DNA of 64,000 bases, taken from the NCBI GenBank assembly GCA_025506515.1, contig CM046443.1, positions 90,744,201 through 90,808,200 on the forward strand, read 5' to 3'. Position numbers and translations under genes: made by a program. Origin of the DNA: Flaveria trinervia (taxonomy: Eukaryota; Streptophyta; Magnoliopsida; Asterales; Asteraceae). The notes beneath the pieces are model-generated. The model did not search any database. It was not told the origin of the DNA and worked only from the letters and a program-made list of their open reading frames with translations. Positions within the stretch are counted from its first letter, which is position 1. Every line of letters begins with the position of its first letter. Below, in pieces: positions 49,939-61,550 of this stretch.

Positions 49939-50658
49939 TGTTGATGCATGTATGTCCCTAGATCATGATTTGAAATGTAATGAATCTTGTCTGTCTGAGT
50001 ATGATGTAATTTGTATTGATTAATGAAATGACATAAATTGTTTGTTACTTGTGATGTTTAATATTTCATTAATGAGTCGTGATTGAATTGATTGGGTTTA
50101 TGATTGTTTGAATGGTTGCACATTATGTTATATTAATTAAAACATTCAAACTTAACTTAATGAAGTTCTCATGCGAATGGCTCATGCGATGAACCATAAG
50201 CATAAATAACTTCACACGATTGACTCAGTCGCACGACTGAACCAGGAGACTGGATCAGTCGTACGATTGTAACATAAGATTGAATCATCGCACGACTGAA
50301 CACTCAGTCGTACGAATGAATCAACCGCATGTTCAATCGCACGACTGAACCAACTAATGGTTCAGTCGCACGATTGAATAATACCACCTATAAATACAAC
50401 TCATTCGTGAAAAATAGGTCTCTCGATATTTACGATTCCAGACGTACCCTAGCCGTCCAGAAACCTCTAAATTCGTTCTCCAAGTTCATAGAACACATTA
50501 GATCGATTCCCAATCGACTTCTAACGTTAGTTTCAATTCTTGATTGATTCTTCGTGTGTTCTCACTGATTGGATCGCCAATCAAATAGGATTCCGCACTA
50601 TTTGATCTGGTTTACACGTTAATCTCTAGGTATTTCGGTCAAATACCAGGTCCTAACA
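49939..50658 (+). repeat. 5' LTR of element C
   Basis: 720 bp, TGTTGATGC to TCCTAACA. A palindrome array (50222-50378) precedes a TATA box, CTATAAATA at 50389-50397. Compared with both 3' copies it lacks single bases at several doublets or triplets (for example CCAACTAAT against CCAAACTAAT). Confidence 0.9.
50222..50378 (+). promoter_or_regulatory. Array of palindromic TCAGTCGCACGACTGA-type motifs in the LTR promoter
   Basis: At least six variants of a 16-bp inverted repeat (TCAGTCG, two bases, CGACTGA) lie just upstream of the LTR TATA box. Matching arrays are in both 3' LTRs (about 61109-61266 and 61836-61994). They could be transcription-factor or silencing-related sites, as suggested for the LTR palindromes of maize Sireviruses. 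Confidence 0.75.
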
Positions 50659-50660
50659 AG

Positions 50661-50672
50661 TGGTATCAGAGC
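50661..50672 (+). other. Primer-binding site (initiator tRNA-Met)
   Basis: TGGTATCAGAGC, two bases after the LTR end; complementary to the 3' end of plant initiator methionine tRNA, as usual in copia elements. Confidence 0.92.
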
Positions 50673-51152
50673 CTTGACTCTTGATTACGTGTTGATTCAA
50701 TCAAGATTGCATAAAAGTTTGTGTTTTTGCACTAAAAACGCAATCTTTGGCATCAAAAGTGATCTTGGAAGTTCCCTGCTCATCGAAGTTTGGTTTCTAC
50801 GGACTTAGGCGATTAGAACTTGTGAAATTTCGAATCTTTACGGCTGAAACCCGTCAAACCTAGAAATTTTCGCAAAACAGCAGCTTCAGTCGCACGAGTG
50901 ACTCATTCGCACGACTGGACTCCATTCGCATTGCTCATACGCACGATTGGACATAGTCGCACCCTCATTCGGCCGACTGAACCGTTCGTTCGCATAGCTC
51001 ATACGCACCAGATTCATTCGCACGACTGAACCAATCGCCCAGTTCAGCCCCCGATTGAACCAGTCGCAGAGTTTATACGCACGATTAGATCATTCGCATC
51101 CTTCAGTCACATCAGTGAAAGTTTGTTTGATTAGATTCTAAGTTTATTAGTC
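50673..51152 (+). other. Leader of element C with a second palindrome cluster
   Basis: Untranslated region between the primer-binding site and gag. Positions 50888-51105 repeat CATTCGCACGACTGG and CATACGCACGATTGG-type words, the same family of motifs as in the LTR but more degenerate. May fold and act in packaging; inference. Confidence 0.6.
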
Positions 51153-53379
51153 ATGGAAGATCAGATGTCAGCCTTTACTGCTGGGAAGGAATCAAGGATA
51201 CAGAACCTGCTGTTGCTTGAGAGTGAGGTGGGGAATCACAATAAACCACCAAAGCTTTTGACTTTAGATGATTTTCCCCACTGGAAACAACGTTTTGAGA
51301 TCTACCTTAATGGAGTAGATCCTAATCTGTGGGAAGCCATTGAGATCGGTTATAGTACACCGGTGGAGCTGATGGAGTTAAGCTAACGTTAAGCAGGATG
51401 ACAGACGCACAGAAAGTAAAGTACAATGCAGAGAAAAGAGTTTATGCATGATCACTCAGTCTATCCCCAAAGACATATTCCACCAGTATTCAGAGAACAA
51501 GCAGTCCAAGAAACTGTGGGATGAGCTAGAGAAGAGATATGATGGGATGCGTCATTGAAGGCAATCAAGGCAAAGGAGTTAAAGAAGGAATTCGATAACT
51601 TCTCATCAATTGGTAATGAAAGTTTAGACGAAGTCATAGACAGATTCTACCACTTGATGAGCGAATTGCATACACATGGAGTGGAAACGACTATGGAAGA
51701 GAAAGTAAGCAACTTCGCAGATGGATTGCCTGATAAGTGGGCTACATTTGTGTCTAACCTGAGACAGAATGGAATGCTTGTAAAGCTGGATATAAATGAC
51801 TTCATTCTTAAGTTGCAAGAAGAAGCACTAAGGATGAAGTATAGAGCTCAGAAGTCTTCGTACACACAAAATCCAGCTTTATACAACACCACGCCTCAAG
51901 CTAAGACATCTGGAGCACCACTCCAGACTGCTTTTGTGTCTAGCTCGTCAGGTCCTTCACATGCTTCTCCTTCTGGATTAGACACGTCTGGGTCATCATG
52001 TACCCATTATATTGGATCAGAAGCAAGTGCTACCAAACTGAAGATCGAGAACCTCGGTAATGTGACCGTAGAAGTAGCTCGAGAGCATATGGATCTTTTA
52101 GCAGCAGTGGTTCATTCATATGATGGACTTGTTGCCGGGAAGATTGGAAACTGCCATCTGGCAGATGAGGGCTACGAGCAGGTGGATGAAATGGAGCTTG
52201 AGAGGATGGATATAATGTGGGCCTTAGCTAGCGCTGTCCGTAGGGCGAAGAAGTTTGTTAAGAAGACTGGACAGAACTTGATAGCTACTAAGGATACCAC
52301 ATTTGGCTTTGACAAGAGCAATGTGACCTGCTTCAACTGTGGAAAGAAGGGGCACTTCAAAAGAGAATGTGTCAAGCCAAAGAAGATGGGTAATGGGAAC
52401 CCGTTCTCGTGCTTTACTCGCCAAGACAAGCAAGCCTCCAGTTCTACTTCATCAAACAAGGATCCAAAAGCCTTGACTGCTCATGATGATGAAGGACAGG
52501 ATTGGAGTTTTAGGTTTGTCTCACCAGAAGAATCTAACATTGCTAGTGTTGAGGATATTGATGATGATTCTGCGAGTGAAGGTGATCTAGCAGTTGAGAT
52601 AGCAATGTCACATAGTGAAGAAACAACTGCAGCGAGGTCAGTTACAAGCCAAATGAGGAAGTTTCCACGTCAGAGACAGAAAAGTCAGAATCACCAGAAC
52701 CAGAGACATCTGATGCTGCACTGATGGCTAACTCTTCTGAACCAACTCAGGTAAGTACTACTGACCAAATTTTTAATAATCATGCTTGTTCTGATTGTGA
52801 TACTTTTAGGAATAGCATAGATGAAAAATTTTCTAGGTTATTAGATCATAATGATAACTTAGTAAAAGATTTACGTCTGTGCACTGAGGCTAACAGAGTA
52901 CTAAAACAAAATGAGCATAGTTATAAAGAAAAGTTAGACCTATTGACTAAACAACTTAGGGAAACCGAAGTAGTGGCCTTTAACCAAGCAAATGACATTA
53001 GGTACTATCTAAACTCCCTAGAAGACACTAAGAAACAAAAGGCAGTTCTAGAAGTAGAAGTAAATCACTAAAACAGAAACTGCATAGTTGGACTAGTTCG
53101 TCGCACATAGTCCAACACTTAGTAAAAGAAAGGAACAACGGGGAGGGACTAGGCTACAAAGTGGTTCCACCACCACCTGAGACCTTGATGAACACTAAGT
53201 CTAGACCTTTAAGTAGTAATCCCATCAAGGATCATGTAGTGACTACTCCTCTTGTGAGTGATCCAGATTCCCTATGTTCATCTATTGACACTGGAAACAA
53301 ACAAAAGGAGACCACTTCAAAGGCAAAGGGAAAATTGCCTTGTGTTAATCTAGAAAAGAAGTTTGAAAAGTTAACTTAA
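51153..53379 (+). pseudogene. gag of element C, with frame breaks
   Basis: Starts at an ATG at 51153. The first 78 codons contain FPHWKQRFEIYLNGVDPNLW of the copia gag N-terminal domain. The frame breaks at 51384, then runs 51555-52724 in a long ORF (gag polyprotein domain, then a CX2CX4HX4C zinc knuckle, CFNCGKKGHFKREC, at 52329-52370). Further ORFs (52724-53071 with a coiled-coil look, and 53161-53379) continue in other frames. Encodes the capsid/nucleocapsid protein of the intracellular particle. The breaks make this copy non-functional as sequenced. Confidence 0.8.
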
Positions 53380-56300
53380 AGTCAAGTTCTAACAAAGTCA
53401 AATCAGAACCTAAAAGGACTTCAAATGTTACTTTTTCACATGCTTCAAGTCAAAAACCAGTTAACCAAAAAGTGGAACATGTTAAACAGGTTAAAACAGT
53501 AAATTTTGTTAAACCAGAGAAAACATCAAACATACAAGAGTCAAACCTAAAGTGATTGATGTTACTAGAGTGTCACGCACCTCTCCACAAAGAAAGTTTA
53601 ATCATAAAGTTGATAGCAGAGCGTGCTACAACTGTGGAGAATATGACACATTGCTTCCTACTGTATTATTATCAGACACCTAGGAAGAATTGAATTTCAG
53701 GACTCAAAACCTAAGTCTTCTAAGAGGAGCTCTTTAACTCCACCTAGAAGAGCTAGTGAACCTAAAGTCCAACTTGCAAGCCAACGACTGTTTATCATAA
53801 ACAGGCATTGCACAAATCTGGCTTATGGAAAGAAAAGTCAACCTACGTGTCTGATACTGATGACAAGAAGGAACCTGAGCTACCCTCACCCTCTAAGGGT
53901 CAATGGGTGGAGTTTATGATGTGTGATGCCTCTGGGAAACCCAAGACAGTCAAATATTGGGTTCCTAACCTAAACTAATTCATTTACTTTGTATGTGCAG
54001 GGTGTTCGATACAGTGCTGAGACTAACATGTGGATTATAGACAGCGGAGCATCCAGGCACATGACAGGAAATAGAGCCCTTTTATCTAACGTCAAACAAA
54101 TAAAAGGAGGGCATGTTTCCTTTGCAGGAAACAAAGGAGGCTATATCACAGCTCAGGGAGAAGCGGGAATCAGAAAGTTAAGTTTGATAAGGTGAACTAT
54201 GTTCAACAACTTCAGAACAACTTACTTTCTGTTTCCCAAATCTGTGATAAATGATTAAAGTCATCTTCAACAACAAGAAGTGTTACGTGCTGAAGAAAGA
54301 ATATATGATCCCAGAGGACCAAGTTCTAATGACTGCTTCAAGATATAAAGACCTTTATGTCTTGGATCTGTCAACAGCTGCTACAACGGATCATGAGGTT
54401 CAATGCTTTCTATCTAAAGCTACTGAGAAGGATTCAATCTCCTGGCATAAGAGAATGGGACACATTAGTCAAAGGAAGATGAATCATTTGCTTCAGAAGG
54501 ATTTAGTGAGAGGAGTAAATGTCAAGAACTTCCAACTTCCTGACTTTTGTGTAGCTTGCAAGAAAGGCAAACAGACAAAGAAGTCTCATAAGGAAAAGAA
54601 AGTTCATTCAATAGAACTTCCTCTTGAGCTTCTTCACATGGATCTGTTTGGTCCAGTTAGTACAAGGAGCATTGCAGGCGACGTGTACTGTTTTGTGGTC
54701 ACTGATGACTACTCAAGGTTCACTTAGGTAATGTTTCTGAAATCCAAATCAGAAACTTTGGAGACATTCAAGGAATTAGTAACCACACTGGAATCTCTCT
54801 ACAAGCTAAAAGTTAGACAAGTACGCTCAGACAACGGGACAGAATTCAAGAATCAAGGGATGGAGGCATACTGCAAGGAAAAAGGAATTGTGCATCAATT
54901 CACTTCTGCTTACACACCTCAGATGAATGGCGTTGCTGAGAGAAAGAACAGGAGTTTGATAGAGACAGCACGGACTATGCTGGCAGACTCGAAACTGCCT
55001 ATCCAATTCTGGAATGAGGCAGTGGCAAATGCGTGTTATACACTGAACGAGTCCTAATAGTCAAGCGCCACGGAAAGACATGTTATGAGCTACTACAAAG
55101 ACGCAAACCGAATTTGGAGTATCTTGAACCTTTTGGCGCGCCGTGTACACTTCTGAAGAAGACACATGAAGGCAAATTCAGCGAGAAGGCAGATGAAGGA
55201 ATTTTTCTAGGATACAACATACCGAACAAGCGAGTTTACAATAATTCAACTGGTCTTGTAGAAGTGTGGTGTAATGTCGACGTTCAGAGATATACCACAC
55301 CACCTACAGGCAAAGGACCTGCATACTTCTTCGATTATGATGGATTCTTCAAGTCCTTCAACATCCCTCTCTCTCCCTCGGATGATGAGTTAGCTACTAG
55401 GATGATGTATGATATTCTAAATACACCATCTAGCACACAGGGAGAATCATCTACTCAGTCAGGGGGGGTAGTCGATGACAGTGACTCCTCCTCTAAAGAT
55501 GAAACTGAAGCAGATGACCAGAACAGTCAGGAGGAACAGGTTCCAGTTCCTGAAAGTCCACAAGCTTCCATGAGTGATGCACCTTCGACTTCGGAACCTC
55601 AAACTCCACCTTCCTCAGATGCAGAACAAAATGTTCACAATCTTGGTTCGGAGGTGGCTGTGCCTACTACTCCAGGATCACGACTAAACGTCTATCATCC
55701 CCTTGACAATGTTATTGGGGATGTCAGATCAGGAGTACAAACCCGAAATCAGCTATACTCAGCTGATTACGCCTCAGTTATGGAGAAAGGTTACATTCAT
55801 GATGGTGCTTATTGATGTTTTGTTTCGCAGGTTGAGCCAAAATATGTCATTGAAGCACTAAATGATGAGGCGTGAGTGAGTGCCATGCAAGAAGAACTTC
55901 TGCAGTTTAAGAAGTTAGGTGTATGGACTCTGGTTGATAGACCTAAAGGTGCTAAAGTCATTGGCACTAAATGGGTACTAAAATGCAAGAAGGATGACCA
56001 AGGAGTCATTATCAGGAACAAAGCTCGACTGGTGGTTCAAGGTTTTCGCCAAGTTGAGGGAATTGACTATAATGTGGTGTTTGCACCCGTGGCAAGGATG
56101 GAAGCTATTCGTATCTTCCTTGCCTATGCATCGTACATGAAGATTAAAGTCTACCAATTAGATTTGAAGAGTGCATTCCTTCATGGGGAAATCAGGGAAA
56201 CAGTCGATGTAAGTCAACCCGAGGGATTTGAAGACCCTTATCATCGGGATAGAGTTTACAAGCTCGACAAAGCTTTATATGGGCTTCATCAAGCTCCTCG

Positions 56301-57486
56301 AGCTTGGTATGAGAAACTCTCGACTCATCTTGTGAAACACGGCTTTCGCAGGGGAGTCATTGACTGTACACTGTTTATTAAAGAAAAGGATGGCGACCTA
56401 CTGCTTGTACAAATATATGTTGATGACATAATCTTCGGGTCAAAGAACAAAGAGTTATGCAAAGAGTTTGAAGCAGTGATGAAGAAAGAGTTTGAGATGA
56501 GTGCTATGGGGGAGATGAAGTTCTTTCTTGGGTTACAGGTGGATCAAACACCTAATGGGATCTTTCTACATCATACCAAGTATGTCAGAGACATTCTCAG
56601 TCGCTTTGACATGGAGAATGCTTCTGCTGCTGGGACTCCACTTGCTACGAATCATGATATAGCACCTGATGAGAATGGAGATCTTGTAGATGCCACTATG
56701 TACCGAGGAATGATTGGATCCCTCATGTATCTCACTGCCTCAAGACCTGATATCATGTATGCGACATGTTTATGTTCTAGATATCAGGCTAAACCTAAGG
56801 TCAATCATCTGATCGGGGTCAAAAGGATTTTTCGCTAACTAAAGGGTACACCCACACTGGGGTTGTGGTATCCTCATGATGATGATTTTGAGCTCATGGC
56901 GTATAGTGACTCGGACTACGGAGGCTGCAAGATGAACTACAAGTCTACATCAGCGGGGTGTCAATTCTTTGGGAGAAGATTAGTTACCTGGCAGTGTAAG
57001 AAGCAGACATCAGTTGCATTGTTAACCTGTGAAGCCGAATATGTTGCTGCTGCAAGTTGCTATTCACAAATCATTTGGATTCAACAGCAAATGCGGGATT
57101 ACGGTTTAAAATTCTCATCTACTCCTATCTTTGTTGATAACTCTGCTGCAATTGCAGTAACTAAAAATCCGGTTCAACATCCTAAGACCAAACACATCGG
57201 TATTAAATACCACTTCATAAGAGACTGTTTTGAAAAGAACTTAATTGATGTGGTTAAAATTAATACTGATTTTCAACGTGCTGACCTCTATACTAAAGCC
57301 TTTGATAAACCACGTTTTCAATATTTGCTAGAGGTCAACGGCGTTAAAAAGAAAAGTGAGGTAAATGGTAGAAAGGTGGTCCATAAATCCAAAGCACAAC
57401 ATCTGTGCTCATTTGGATCACACCACCAGGAACGGGGCCGAGTTTACTGCCATAATAGCCTTTCTGAGACGATCCCGAATTCATAA
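53380..57486 (+). pseudogene. pol of element C: protease, integrase, reverse transcriptase, RNase H, with nonsense codons
   Basis: A degenerate second zinc knuckle (CYNCGEYDT) near 53620. Protease: WIIDSGASRHMTG near 54031. Integrase 54251-55057 and on: WHKRMGHIS, CVACKKGKQ, DLFGPV, RSDNGTEFKN, VAERKNRSL. Reverse transcriptase 55876-56838: KARLVVQGF, YQLDLKSAFLHGE, YVDD at 56416-56427. RNase H 56863-57486: YSDSDYGGC, CEAEYVAA, KTKHIGIKYHFIRD. Nonsense codons at 54725-54727, 55813-55815, 55873-55875 and 56836-56838; the first and third fall where Trp is expected and the last where Tyr is expected. Frame shifts lie near 54190-54250 and 55030-55060. Catalytic residues themselves are intact. Confidence 0.88.
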
Positions 57487-60400
57487 GGTTATCTCCACGC
57501 CTTGCACGCCATATAGATCACTCCATCAGGCATTCTGGGAGAATGCCTCGGTGGACCGCTCTCGTGAGTCGTACTGTATTAGGAGCTCTATATTGGGCCA
57601 TGATATTGAGATCTCTGCTGCCGACATTCAGATGGTCCTAGAGTTTGGGGATGACACTGATCATCCTACTAAACTACATCCGTTGACAGTGAGAGGATGC
57701 TTCCTGAGGATAAAGTACGCTGGGGATATCAACTTAGGTGTGCTCAACAAGAGCAACCTGAGCCCCCAGTACAAGTACTTAGCACACGTGATCCTCAAGT
57801 GTGTTGCATCGAGGAGGGGTGGGTTTGACGACCTCTCAGACCAGATTCAAAATGCCTACGTGGCACTGGTTCTGAACCACCCCTTCAGTTTTTCCAGCAT
57901 GATATTCTCCTACTTAGTGGAGAACTTGGAGGTCAAGGGTAAAGAGGGGTTTTGTATGTACCCCAGATTTTTACAGCTCGTCTTCAACGAGAAGCTGCCA
58001 CAGTTGCCCAAAGAGAATCATGACGCAGTGGCCTTAGAGATTATGGATGATACTACTCTGGGCAGGATGAGAGTTTACAGGGGAAAGCAGGTAAAACCCC
58101 AAGTGAAGAGACTGATTGGCCACCTGGCCAACGAGAGGTATGTGGCGCCTGGCAGACGCAAATGGCGTCATGATGACAGCGACTCCGATGATGAGAGGTT
58201 GCTCCTACCAGATATGGATTCTGATGATGATGATAGCGGCAACGCCGGGGATGATATGCCTGCTACACAAAGAGGCACTGAGTCAGATGTTATTCCCCCG
58301 GGGTCTGACACTACCGGAGAGGTGGCTGAGACGGCCGGTTTCCATCAGGAGTTCATTGTTGGTGATCAGGAGGAGGAGGAGTCGGATGAGGAGCCCCTCA
58401 CTAGGACTGTGGGAAGCAAAGTAGTTCCCACAGAACACGGGCTTAGGGTGGTTGGTGAACACCCTCGGGACTCCACTGAGAGAGACTGACCCAAGCTATG
58501 CTCCGGGTTCAGTGGGCAGAGCTACAGGGGGAGCATCCACTTCCACCGGACTAGGAGGAAGAGGATGGCTCAACCCCACGGACTGAAGAAGAAGAAGCGT
58601 CGCCTGACCTTCGTTACCACTGCTGCCACTACTTCCACCACCACAGCCACCACTACCACCTCCACTGACATACCACCCATCACCACTGCCACCACATCCA
58701 CTACTGCTACCACAGCCACCACCTTACCTACCACCACTGTATCCTTCCCATCCACCACCATACCATTCACACCTACATCACCAACACCTGCTTACCGACC
58801 CATATTCACCACTGCCACTACCACCACCACCTCACATCATGCCGGACCTTCAACCCAGCCATCACATGTATATGGATCTACTCTCCCTCTCATCGGGGTA
58901 GAGGAGCAGCTGTCGGCGCTTAACCGTATGGTGATGCGCCTGCTAGCTGCAGATGAAGAGAAAGCGGCGCAGATTCGCTAGTTGACCGATCTGACTGCTG
59001 CTCAGTCTCAGCAGTTGGCAGAGCAGGCTCGAGTGATAGAGCAGCAGACCCAGCTAATCGATGCTAGGAGAGTCGAGATGTCCCAACTCCAGGACCAGCA
59101 GGCCCAATCAGCCAAACGTATAGAGGAGTTGGAGACGACCAACAAGACGATTATGCTGAGGTTAAAGGGATCAAAGGATGAGCCTTTGAAGATAAAGGAG
59201 GGTGATGGGGATGATGGAGATGGTCATGATGCAAATGATGATGACGATGAGGAAGATGATGAGGATGAAGAAGAGGCAGAGGAAGAAAGGACAGAAGGTA
59301 GAGATGATGATGACGAAGGAGAATGAGGGGATGCGGCTGCATCGGCCTCTGCTTCTGGTCAAGAGCAAAGATCGAAGAATCGACAGGATCAGCCATCTAC
59401 CACTTCTGCTCCTCCGAGCGATGAGCCCAGGATTCAAGACAAAAGTACAGATTAGATGTCTTATGTATTTATTTATTTTGTGTTTGAATCACGGAATGAA
59501 AAACAAGTGTGTTGAATGTTTATATATTAAGTTGATATAAATCTGTTTGATTACTTACTAATGGTTTATGTATTGAATGTTTAAATCAAACAGATCCAAA
59601 CTTCAAAGGGATGAGTTTGACATTGCTCCCCTTCAACAAGTCAAGACTCAACTAACCATGGCTCTTGATCTGCAAGGGATTGTAAGAAGGTCTGTGAGTT
59701 ATACTCCTGAAGAAGGTGAAATAATTCATGACCTATCTAACGAGCAACTGGCAGAGATGTTCAGACTCAATCCCGATGAAATTGTCAAGGATGCTCCAAC
59801 AGTTGATTCAACCAGTGACGAAGAACTAAATGACGTTGATGAAGTTGAGGTTGAAGATATTACTGCAGAAGAGTACCCTCGGTACGCTGACAACGAGGGT
59901 AATGTGGTCCCCAATCTGGGTGAGTCCCTAGTCAGTGATATGTTTGAGGTACTAGACAAGATGGAGCAGGAAACAGGAAAGATCGAAGGAACAGCCCAAG
60001 CCTCAAATGATGACGTAGACATTCGAAAGGCTGAGTGGGCTGCCTGTTTTGAAGAAGTTAGAGCCCAGCGTGCTGCACCAAAGAAAGATGCCTACACCAA
60101 GCTCTACAGAGTCAAGAAACACTATAAGGTGTCAGGCAGGATTATTGCATGGGCTTATTTTGATGACCTTAATGCGTATGCAGTTAAGAGGGAACAGGGC
60201 ATAGAGTACTTCAGATTTCCACATGATCTGAAGACTCTACCTGGTTTTGAGCTCAACCAGCTGGCTAAGCTAAAGCTGCTGTATGCTGACCCACGAAAAA
60301 TGTCAGGCTGGTTCGAGGCTGCCCTGAAGAAGGAGTACCACACCAGATGGGTTAACTTTAGACCACAACAGCCTAAGAGGTATATAAGAAGGTCTGAGGT

Positions 60401-60797
60401 TGATTCCAGTACTGGCAAGCCTAAGATTGTGTTGAAGTGGAGTCCTTTGCGCACTATGTCAAGAATCCCTCTCAGGGAAATGACACAGGACTTCACTCCA
60501 CACTTCAAATGGTGGTACTATGATTGGAGAACTGCTGAAGCTGTCATAGTTCTGGATAAAGAGGGCCAAATGGATACTATCAGGGTATTCGACCCGATGT
60601 GGCTAACCAACTTGTCTGTTAATGATGTCTATACATTATACAAGTGGCCACTGTTCTATGACACACAAGACATTGTACAAGCCCTCCAGTTCCAAAACAT
60701 TATACGACTTTGTTTTGCGTTTGAGATTCACGCAGGAGTCACTAAGGAGGAGAAGTACAAGAAGTATAAGGAGGTTATGCAGAAGACAAGAGATTAG
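57365..60797 (+). pseudogene. Post-pol gene of element C (env-like position), unknown function
   Basis: Overlaps the end of pol by about 120 bases in a different frame. The N-terminal domain (57400-58060): AFWENASV, IRSSILGHDIEIS, CMYPRFLQ, clearly homologous to the gene at 4800-8946. Then an acidic Ser/Asp stretch (58160-58250), a Thr-rich mucin-like segment (58600-58800), a coiled coil (58990-59150), an Asp/Glu run (59195-59326), an intron-like spacer (59445-59593), and a C-terminal region (59594-60797) with FKWWYYD and NDVYTLYKW. Stops at 58487-58489, 58979-58981 and 59324-59326 interrupt one continuous frame. No signal peptide or membrane segment seen, so an envelope role is doubtful; the acidic, nuclear-protein-like composition would equally fit a chromatin or silencing interaction. 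Confidence 0.7.
59445..59593 (+). other. Intron-like segment within the post-pol gene
   Basis: A 149-bp T-rich, stop-filled stretch between two coding-like parts. It begins GTACAG, has a TTACTAAT branch-point-like word about 35 bases before the end, and ends CAAACAG. Exon phases do not match by one base as sequenced, so this is provisional. Confidence 0.45.
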
Positions 60798-60809
60798 ATA
60801 GATCTAGGT

Positions 60810-60822
60810 CCAAGGGGGAGTT
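60810..60822 (+). promoter_or_regulatory. Polypurine tract of element C
   Basis: CCAAGGGGGAGTT immediately before the TG of the first 3' LTR; expected plus-strand primer site. Confidence 0.85.
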
Positions 60823-61540
60823 TGTTAATGCATGTATGTCCCTAGATCATGATTTGAAATGTAATGAATCTTGTCTGTCTGAGTATGATGTAATTTGTAT
60901 TAATTAATGAAATGACATAAATTGTTTGTTACTTGTGATGTTTAATATTTCATTAATGAGTCGTGATTGAATTGATTGGGTTTATGATTGTTTGAATGGT
61001 TGAACATTATGTTATATTAATTAAAACATTCAAACTTAACTTAATGAAGTTCTCATGCGAATGGCTCATGCGAATGAACCATACGCATAAATAACTTCAC
61101 ACGATTGACTCAGTCGCACGACTGAACCAGGAGACTGGATCAGTCGTACGATTGTAACATAAGATTGACTCAGTCGCACGACTGAACACTCAGTCGTACG
61201 AATGAATCAACCGCATGGTTCAATCGCACGACTGAACCAAACTAATGGTTCAGTCGCACGATTGAATAATACCAACCTATAAATACAACTCAATTCATGA
61301 AAAATAGGTCTCTCGAGTATTTACGATTCCAGACGTACCCTAGCCGTCTAGAAACCTCTAAATTCGTTCTCCAAGTTCATAGAACACATTAGATCGATTC
61401 CCAATCGACTTCTAACGTTAGTTTCAATTCTTGATTGATTCTTCGTGTGTTCTCACTGATTGGATCGCCAATCATATAGGATTCCGCACTATTTGATCTA
61501 GTTTACATGTTAATCTCTAGGTATTTCGGTCAAATACCAG
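60823..61540 (+). repeat. 3' LTR of element C, inner copy
   Basis: Starts TGTTAATGC. Includes the palindrome array and CTATAAATA at 61278-61286. It lacks the last nine or so bases of the LTR (the GTCCTAACA end); it stops at CAAATACCAG. Confidence 0.88.
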
Positions 61541-61550
61541 AGGGGGGGTT
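61541..61550 (+). other. Polypurine-like joint between the two 3' LTRs
   Basis: AGGGGGGGTT replaces the normal end of the inner LTR and directly precedes the TG of the outer one. It resembles, but is not identical to, the polypurine tract at 60810-60822. Confidence 0.8.

Noticed and set aside
50222..51105. CRISPR-like array
   Set aside because: Repeats are palindromic words at irregular spacing within a plant LTR and leader, without uniform spacers; not CRISPR.
59202..59540. Met-rich and Pro/His-rich frames around the acidic stretch
   Set aside because: These are off-frame readings of the GAT/GAG repeats that encode the Asp/Glu run.
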